Notes under the pieces: model-generated
Told to the model about the DNA's origin: nothing
The model's database searches: none
What the model saw: the letters and a program-made list of their open reading frames with translations, nothing else
Shown: in pieces, positions 1 through 9,200 of the stretch
Layout: each line of letters begins with the position of its first letter
Numbering within the stretch: position 1 is the first letter of the stretch
Assembly: GCA_003118195.1 (NCBI GenBank)
Contig: BEXV01000220.1
Coordinates: forward strand, 296,330 to 307,752
Length of the DNA stretch: 11,423 bases
From: Hemicentrotus pulcherrimus
Lineage: Eukaryota; Echinodermata; Echinoidea; Camarodonta; Strongylocentrotidae
Reading direction: 5' to 3'
Position numbers and translations under genes: made by a program

Positions 1-110
1 TATGTAGCCAGGCCTTGTCTTTTTTAAAACAAATACATGTAAAAAAGAATGAGGAAGTTGTATAAGCTGAGAAGAATAGTAAAAGAACATACACAGGACT
101 AGAGACTGAC

Positions 111-250
111 CTGTATTGACCGGTATGCCTTGAGGAATGTGTCACATCCAAGCTCTTTCTCTAGCTGTAGTCTAGACTCTTCCAATCGACCGAAGACGCT
201 TTCTCTCTCCTCAGCGGACATCCCACTCTCTTCTCCTTCACTTCCTTCAC
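111..250 (-). CDS. NEK1: NEK1 exon: conserved C-terminal helical segment
   Basis: 140 bases, bounded on the minus strand by acceptor CTAG (after 250) and donor GTCAGT (110 downward). It begins with two bases that complete the Gly codon opened by the exon at 1528-1722 and ends in phase 0. Residues 591-637 read GEGSEGEESGMSAEERESV, then FGRLEESRLQLEKELGCDTF and LKAYRSIQ. The amphipathic Leu-spaced stretch matches the vertebrate NEK1 segment VFNHLEELRLHLEQEMG as I recall it, and is the strongest single anchor for the gene identity. In vertebrates about 50 more residues follow, so one or more terminal exons should lie upstream of position 1 on the plus strand. Confidence 0.88.
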
Positions 251-3200
251 CTAGGATCAGAAACAAAGAAAGTAATTGTTAAGTAATCTCGGTTTTAAAA
301 GACAAAACATAGTAAACCAATTAAAAAAAAGAGACCACAGCAAAATGTAACGATTCACATTTAAACAAGAGGAAAGTGGGATGAAAAAAATGATAGCTCT
401 CCACGAGGCCTATAAGAATATTCATGGCTAAGTGTGTGTATTTTAAAATACGGCTGTAGGACATAAATTAATGAACAGAATTGCATGTGAATATCAGAGT
501 TTTAGGGATCAAAGGGGGTTAAATCATTCCATGACACATAAGTGTCCACACACCTAACCAGGATGAGGAAACTTGGTGTTTCCCTCTGAATGCGAAGTGC
601 ACTTTAAATTTTGATAACTCACCCAAAGTCATGGATGACATTTATATTTCATCTTAGCAAGGAAAAAGAGGAACAAAATGCACTCTGAGTGGTTACGTTT
701 CTGTAGCAGTGCCATGGTATAGATATGTTCCAGACTGTGAATTTCACGGTTTGCAAATTATGATCTCATTTGAATAAGAAAATACCATCTGTCTCTATCA
801 TATAACTTTAAAGCTGGTTAACCCTTTACTGGCTTTGCTTGGAGAATGAAACAAAGAGGGGATTGCCTCAACAGACTTCCCTCTCACACTCATGTACAAG
901 TGTGCAAGCAACAAGGCAGTCCAGGCTTTCAATGCACAGAGAATAGAGAGATCAGTCAGGGTGGCATGTTTAAATCGAACATGACCATGGATCAACATGT
1001 CCTGATGACATACAGGGCAGCCTTCTTCCATCTACACAATATCCGTCAAATTCGCAAGTATCTGGACCAGAGGTCATTCATTATCCATGCCTTCATCATC
1101 AGCTGCTTGGATTACCGCAATGGTCTACTCTATGGTGCCACTGCGATCCAAAAATGCTGCCGCCAGACTTGCCACAGGTTCACCCAAGTTCTGTGACATG
1201 AAACCTATTTTTCATCAAATGAACTGGCTACCCATCAGGTATTAAGTTCATTACAAAACAATTCTTCTCAAATGCAAATGCATCAATGGTCTGGCTCCTC
1301 CCTACCTATCAGAACGAGTAACTATCAAGATGCTACCCACACTTGGTGACAGAGCATTCACAATAGTCGTCCTAAACTGTGGAATAACCTACACAGATTT
1401 GTTTTCGCAACCAGTAATCGCTCAATTCTTTTAAGAAATGTCTTAAAACTCACCTCTCCTGTTAATAACATAAATGTAAAGCCTATTTGAACATATTTAT
1501 GGAAAATAAATACATTATTATTATTACCTGAGTCCCAGTCCTCATTAATTGGCTTGCTCTGGCCACAATTCTCCTTATCATCCTCATCCTCCTCCTCATC
1601 TTCATCATCCTCGTCTTTGCTCCCTGATGGTGATGTTGGAGAGGATCCATTAGATGCTCCTCCAGGACTCTTCTCTTCCTCTTCATCTTTCTTCCGTCTC
1701 ATCTTGGGTGTGTCTGAAGCATCTGGGAAGAGAGAAGGACAAAAAAAACAAACCATACTGCATCATATCAACATGTACATGTATGTCTTACATAAATCTA
1801 GAACCATCAAAGATATTACATGTATGCACCATTTACAAATGCTTCTCTTTCTCACAATATTGTTATTTATGCCCACTTTAATATTTATTTGAAGACAACA
1901 TTTAACATTTTAAAGAGACGTTTTAAAATTTAATTGATGTACATGTATCTATCCCTAAGTGTTTGCTATCCCTAAGTGTTTGCTCAATCATAGTAAAAAA
2001 TTTCAAGGAAAAATCATCAATATGGATTGTAAATAGTAAATTTGTTTCTGTTTACCTGTTTTAAACTGTTATAAGACTTTTGTAACAACAAAAAGCTGTA
2101 ATCATCTACCTTTTTCAACTCAAAGATTGTTGTCTTGATTTGTTTGATTTTCCCCGATTTGTTTGTTTGTCTGCTAATTATTTTCCCTTTTTGGATTAAT
2201 TTTACTACATGTAAAATGAAAGATGTCTTCTTACCTCTCGCTTCCAGTACACTTCTCATTGACTCAACAAGGCTCTGGTATTCTTCCTCATCTTCATCTA
2301 CATCTTCTTCCCTGTAAAGGAGAAATCAAAGACCGAGTCTCATTCTGTTCTTCCAGCAGTGCAGCGACAGCATCTCAATATCTCTGCACTATTTTGTAAC
2401 TTTCAAAATATTCAGGGTGAACCTAACCTTGCTACTAGTCACCAAAAGCTGACAGATTCTTCTAGAATCAATGTCACAATATGTAAAAATAATCTATCAT
2501 TATTCATTTCACATATACTTTTTAGTACTTATAAGAAGTACTTTTCAAAGTATTTACAATACTATGAATGATAGCAAGCTACAATCAAATGAAGTTTGTA
2601 TCTATACAACTAAATAAATACAATTCCTATTGAAGCCTTTAAAGTTTTCTAAAATCAAATATCATTGTATTTTTAACAGTTTGAGAGCTGTGCAATGGAA
2701 CTTTTACAAATCATTTTCTTTTTGTCCTTAAAAAAATTCAATATCAAAAGTTGATGTAATACTAAATTGTAAGGTTAGAGGCATACATACGCTCCATCTT
2801 CTTCATTTTCGTCTTCCTCCTCCTTCTCCTCCTCCTCCTCCTCCTCTTCCTCCTCCTCATTCTTAGCTGTCAGGTTCTGGAGTTGCCGAATAAGCTCATC
2901 ACTCTCTTCATCATCATCATCATCCTCGTCATCATCGATCACCAAATCATCATCATCATCGTTATCGTCATGCTGGGCGTTGAGGGCAGAGTCAACACTC
3001 TGAGCAACACGGCTCTGATCCGCCTCAAAGAATGGATTCAGGGCAAGGGTTGTACGGAACAGCTGTCTTAGGTCCGGATCAGAACAGGTCCTCAACAGCT
3101 AACAATGACAATTCAAAGAGATACATCAGTGAAGGATCGATGAGGTACATGTAGGATTTATTGGTATACAGATGAAGACCACTCGAGGGAAACATAAATT

Positions 3201-6200
3201 GGCCTATATAGGCAGGAGGTCTTTATGTACAGGTTCCTTTAATACAGGTTTCAATGAGAAACCCTGATCAATCAAAAAATGTTATCTTTATATACAGGTG
3301 GTCTTTCTATACAGTTGGTCGCAAAACAGGTTTGACTGCATATTCAAACCTGCAACCAACTGTATACAAAGTCTACCTTCCTATAAAGACCTATTTTTGT
3401 CCATCGACCATGGTTGTTCTTTGAAGCATTGATTAAGGAGCCTGTACATGTAATCCATTTGTCTTTAAGTCTAAAGAATTATCAATATTCGTGTATTGAG
3501 GATCATAATCTTCAAATTTGACTGTTGCATAGTCAAGCATTCTCTGCCAGGCAGGGGAATTTCTTCAATTTTGATTTGTGTGAGAAATAGTTAACCAAGA
3601 AATTATTTCCATGTTTGACTTGTATCCCATACCAATTAAGGACTCATTTCGATCAACTACCTCTCATATCCTTTGCCTGACCCTGACCCTAATTTCAAAA
3701 TGCCTATACCAGGAAATCACTTACCTTTGGTGCTGTATCAAAGAAACCCGTTGACAGACCGGCAATCATTTTCTTCTTGGCAGACCTAGAAGACATCAAA
3801 CAAACATACAGAATGATTTACATTTAAAGGGATCTGGTAACTAGTCTTAGATCCTTTAAAAAAATCCTTGATTTAAGCTCATGCTGCAATGATAAGTATA
3901 AACGTTTAGGTCAGTCAGGAACCCCATGACTTGTACAAGCCGATTGCCTGTCTGATTATCAAGGTATCTATAGTTGAAAATCGAAATCAAATTTTGCGTT
4001 TGCCAAACGGTTTTCATAACACTACAGTCTACTGGGGAAAACGAGTATGGTAAAACCGGTTACTCAAAGGTTTTTACTTTTTGAGGCACTTCTTGATCAT
4101 TTTGAAGCGCAATTTTTTTTAGGGCTTCAATATTACACCACATTACAGACACTAGAAACATATAGGGCCGTGCATCTCAGATTTAACATTGTTAAACGAT
4201 CTCTTTAAAGCTGCTCTCAGGGGCCATATTCTGATAATGATATTATCTTTTATGTTGCAGAAAAGATGGTTGATTGTTGTAAGAAATCAAATTGTTGGTG
4301 GTTAGCCGGTTCTTTACCGGAGTGGGGTGTGAACGACCTCTACCTCCCTTAGCCCATTTTCCACCTTTTTTTCTCTTCTAATTTACTGAAATAAACATCC
4401 AGCTGCCTAGGGACTAGCATCACCAACAGTATGCGTTAAGGAATGTACTGATCAGAAGTATCTATCTTCTTCTCTTCACTTCTCCCTTTTCTCCTCTTTT
4501 TCCAGTCGATTTTTATTCTATTTTAAAGATATGGTCATGCGATTGCATTGTGAAAGAAACGTTGTGGAATCGATCAGAAAATGTTGATCATCTAGCATAT
4601 AAGTATTGGTGTGTACTGCAATTTGGTTCTGGAATCATCAAAATGATAAGAAATTTGGCCCAGTCTTTGTAAAGTTACAAGCACTGTACACAGAAAGATG
4701 TATATGGGACTACGCACGCATGCGTTTAAACATGATGCCTCCGGCACCACCTTAGGTGGCGGAGGCATAAAAAAAAAAACATCTAAGTTCTGTCATATTT
4801 TGTTATGTGTCCCTGTTTTGTAGAGGTATGCTACATTCTGCAGTAAAAATGCAAACTTACTTTTCTTTAATTTCTTGGTTATCCTCATCTTCTTCATCTA
4901 GTTCAACAGCATCAGCATCTAAACAATAAAGAAAAAAAAAGATGATACATTATAATCACTATTAAAGTATAACTGTATTATACAATCATATTCCCAGGAT
5001 TCACACATTAATCAAGTTTTCAATAGAGGACTTGTTTGTTACACAAATTTAGTCCAGTTTGTTTTGAAATACGTTTTGAGATAAGAAGTGAAGCATATCA
5101 TTAAAATGCATATCAATAAATAAAAGCATGATTTCATACCAGCTTTACATGTACTTACCTTTCTTTTCCTGGGCGGTTCTCTCTCCCTTCCCCTCTTCTT
5201 CCATCTCCTCATCATTCTTCATTGAGCTCTTTGCTAGCGGTGACGATGATGGTGAGTTGGCTGAAGGAGGGGAGGTCTTCACTGACGGGGGTGAGGTACT
5301 GGGCCTTGGACTCTTGGGAGGCGTGGCTTTGTCAGTTGTAGGAGGGGCCTCAGCATCAGGTGTGGGCCTTGGAGGTGTAGAGTTTGATTTAGGGCTGTCC
5401 TTTGTAGTTGAAGTAGGCGGTTGATCCTTCTGGTTAGGAGAGCCTTGCGGTTTGGGTGCAGAGTCTGAATTGGACAAGTTTCAGCAATTATCATGAGGAA
5501 TGTACATCCCTTTTCCATTTCATGTATGATTTTCATTGAGAGGCAATCGGGTCATGACATAAACAGAACTTTGTGTAATAGCAAAATTCTGGTTTAAACT
5601 GATAATTTTCATATTTTTAGGCTAAATTTGTATTAATTTGTTTCTCAAGACTATGATTTTGCATCAAATTCAAACTAACATATTTTGTCTACTGGAATGT
5701 TCTCTGGTAAATCACTGGAATTACAGAATTTGCTTTTTCGTAGCTGGGTCAAGCTCATGATCGAGATGCTGAATAAATCTTCACTGCAAGCCTCATAAAC
5801 ATACACACTGTGGTCTGGCCGTTATGTTTTTTAATTAAATATAATACATGTAATAATTACCAAGACCATGGTCCCATTCTGGACTCATGGCAGGTCAGAT
5901 GGTTCTTACAGCACAATACAATGTACAAAACTTTTTATTTTTTTAATTTCCACTTTGAAGATTAAAAAAAAGATTTGTTTACCTGTTTGTGTTTGGTTGC
6001 AAGGTGATGATGATGATGCTGCTTTCCAAGCTGGTCTAGAGGGAGACGGAGGAGTCTGTTTGGTAGCATCAGATGTCTTGGCGACATCTTCCTTGTTTTC
6101 GGCATCAATGGTTTCAAGATCAGCTGAATGGACAAAATTAGTTTGAGAGTGATTCCTTGATCACCGCAACTATTCTCTCGAAGTATTCTCTCTAAGTAAA

Positions 6201-9200
6201 GTGATTTGATTAATACTGGTTGGTTTCTGGTTGGTTAGTTAGTCATACCCGACTGCTAAGAAAGCATGTGTATGCTTGTGAGAAAGCAACCAGGGGAGGC
6301 GCAGCTTTAAGTCCTCTCCAAGGGACTTGATAATGAGGATGAATGCCTAACTAAAGGGCATCAATGCACCAAATTGGTTTTGAACCCGGGACCTCCCTGT
6401 TATGCGACCACTGCTCTACCACTGAGCCATCATGCCTCACTGTGAAACAGTTTATCCACAAACAAGCAAAATCACCTATAAATTTTGAAGAGAAGTATAG
6501 ATGGTGCCCCTTCAGGTCATATTTGGTATTGGTACAAAATTGAAATTATAGAGAAACGTGTTTAATATGGTATCGTGCTGTTCCCTGTGTATCACAATAT
6601 ATATATATGTGCAACATATAGCTTACTACAACTATACTTAGAATTTAAAGGTCATCACTTTTGAAAACATATCAGTATAGCATTATTCCACAGACAAATT
6701 TCCTTTTCACTTCACTTTGTATTTGCGAAATTGTCAATCTGGGTTGTCTTTGTATGATCACATGACCTCCTTACCAGCTTCTTTGATGTCACCCGACTGC
6801 TTCCCATCTACGACACACATATTGTCCTTGACGATGGGTATCTTTTCCCTAGGGCTCATTGGTTGTTCCTTGATGACTGTCACGCCCATGGGGCTGCCTC
6901 TGTCGTACATTGCGGGCCCTTTCAATAGTTGGGTTTCTCCTGGATAAACAGGAAGGCGGAAAGATTGAAGTGAAAAGAAAACTTAAATCTTAAAATTTGC
7001 TGAATTTCCCATATCACCAAAATACTGAATGATTAAGGATCCATTTTAAAGGGGCCCCAACCACAACAACAACAATAATTGTTTTTTCTTCAAACAAGAC
7101 ATATATCCCCCAAACCAAAAAGACATGAGACATTAAAAAAGCTAAGAATTGAAAAGCATAAGGGGGAGGGGGGGGGGGTGACTCTACACCAAAGCCTGTA
7201 TGGAAGTTAACTTCTGAAGAATTGGTACCTTACATTTCATCAACATGAAACTTTCAGAATCACTCGGAAAGTACAATATCACAAATGACTTTCGTATGCC
7301 CTTTACAGGGATAATCTCGCGAAAAGGTACGCAAGGAAAAATTAAATTTACAAAGTGAGATTTGACTCATCGCTCATGGCATGTTTTATAACCTTAAAAA
7401 GGGTTGTCATTTCCATGTGCAGTCATAATTCGCTGACACCAGACTTGGTGGAAAAACCATTAATGGATGTCCAAGTCAGGACACAGCAAACCCGTAGGCC
7501 AATCAAGAAACATCCCCTCGTCTCTTTCAGAGTCTTTGGATGATGCAAATGTCAGACAATGACATTACCATATGGGAAAATTCAGAGCATTATGTAAAGC
7601 TTGTTGGTCATAAAACTGAAGCCCAATCCTGGTGATTGACATCACCTGTTATTGGGTAAACACCCGAATGGTGTCAAAATTCCCCATGAGAGCCCACTGC
7701 TATAGGCATGTCCTCATCAGCTTGAGATTGCCAAATAGCCCGCTATTTCTGATTTGGGAAGTTACAAATCGCGTCTTCATCAGCCCGAGATACGACCTTG
7801 AAACTCGACCTTGAGAAATAAGATCGAGATATTTTGCTAAGCGTCCGCGTGTAGTGCAAGTCTTCAGCCTGGTGAAGCCGCGTGTAGTGCAAGTCTTCAG
7901 CCTGGTGAAGTCACACCGGACAAATAGCGGGATATTTTGCCAAATAGTTGAATATTTTGCAAAGTATCCGAAGATATCTTGGGATGATTATCCCGACCAA
8001 ATATCCTGCTAATTGCAACTTCGGGCTGATGAGGACGCAAACTAATAATTTGTGACCGGGATAGTTGAAATAGCCGGATATTTGTTAATCTCGAGCTGAT
8101 GAAAACAGGCCTTGTGTGTCCTTAATTGTTGCCTCTGCCTCTTCCTACCTTTAGCATCCCCTGCTCCTGCTGCTATGGTCATGGTTCCTGCTTTGATCTC
8201 TGCCATCTGGAGAGCGTTGACTACGGTGTTACCTGGAGCACCCCATTTCTTTCTGTTGGCTTCTACACTTGATGCGGCAACCGATGACTTGGGCATTAAC
8301 AGGTCACCTGCATTGGTGGCTATAAGGTAGAAAAGTAAAGGAAAGAAGAGATTTGAGAAGGAAAAAAGATCTAGTCATTTATCTCAAATTGTCCCTTATG
8401 GATGTCATGCAATTTGAAGTGAAATTCTCAAGTTGCATGCTGTCTGATATCAGACAATGAATTTCGACCTTTGCAGAAAAATATGCTTGTCTCAGGACAT
8501 AGAGATGGTAGCATACACAGCAGGGGGATGTCAATCGGGACTGCCAACTTGTTTTTTTTTTTTTTTAAAATTGTAACAATAATTCCCCTTATATTAGATA
8601 TAGACCAAAACAAGACTCTTTTTTCTTCAGTATTACAAGAGTCATTACTGTAAATTGTATATGTCTGAAACAAACTGAATAATCATGATAAATTTTGAGT
8701 TGCATCCTGCTTTCCAGCAATTAATAAAACATTGTTCTGCTTCACTAGACGTATACAAAAGACTGTAAGAATTTCTCACGTATGGCATCCCATGTTTGGG
8801 ATGCCCTGATATAGAGGTTACATACCTTCCATATTAGATGCTGTCACTTCTAGAGGCATGTTAGCCAAGACTGCTGCCTTGGTAGCTCCACCTCCCCAAT
8901 GCTTACGGGGAGCAGCAGGGGCCTGGTTTTCTTCTGCTGGTGGTATAACCGGTACCCTGTGGAAAAGAAACCACGCAGTTTAATTGAAGGGCCATCTGTT
9001 AGAGTTGTAATTGATCAGAAATATCTTATTTACAGTTATGCCATTGATATCAATCTAAAGTTAAATCAGAAAAAAAGACAAAGTCTTGATAAAAAGAACA
9101 AAAAACAACAACATGCTCTTAACCCATTGACTAGAGAATTCCCCTTGGTTTCATTATCGACACTAACCGAAGACGAACAGGATAATTGATAAAAGAAAAA

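Larger units (their letters stand above)
6940..8148 (-). other. NEK1 intron with a G-run and a fold-back element
   Basis: 1209-base intron. It holds a fold-back MITE-like element at about 7705-8111 and a G-run at 7162-7178. The open stretches on the plus strand in 7355-7814 have no family resemblance. Confidence 0.75.

Noticed and set aside
846..1196. Plus-strand open frame of 116 codons
   Set aside because: Only its second half has coding resemblance, and that is a LINE reverse-transcriptase relic. The first half is unrelated intron and the ATG is incidental.
1554..1892. Plus-strand open frame with a poly-Ser start
   Set aside because: The Ser run is the antisense of the acidic GAG/GAT codons of a NEK1 exon. 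The rest is intron.
2883..3071. Plus-strand open frame with an Ile/Val-rich part that looks like a membrane segment
   Set aside because: It is the antisense reading of the Asp tract (GAT/GAC becomes ATC/GTC). The minus strand has conserved NEK1 motifs and matching splice sites.
5128..5424. Plus-strand open frame rich in Gly and Val
   Set aside because: It is the antisense shadow of the Pro/Ser-rich NEK1 exon, whose low-complexity sequence leaves the opposite frame open.
6376..6436. Possible functional tRNA gene
   Set aside because: A and B boxes are present, but the B box is degraded, a 3' acceptor stem pairing is not evident, and a long non-tRNA body follows, so it is a SINE.
7162..7178. 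G-run as a telomere or switch-like sequence
   Set aside because: It is a homopolymer interrupted once, without a repeating telomeric unit; an ordinary simple repeat is the better explanation.
7355..7814. Two short plus-strand open frames in the large intron
   Set aside because: No recognisable protein features, and the second runs into the fold-back element.
8428..8673. Short open frame next to a T-run
   Set aside because: No family resemblance, and it includes a homopolymer run. It lies inside an intron of a well-supported gene.
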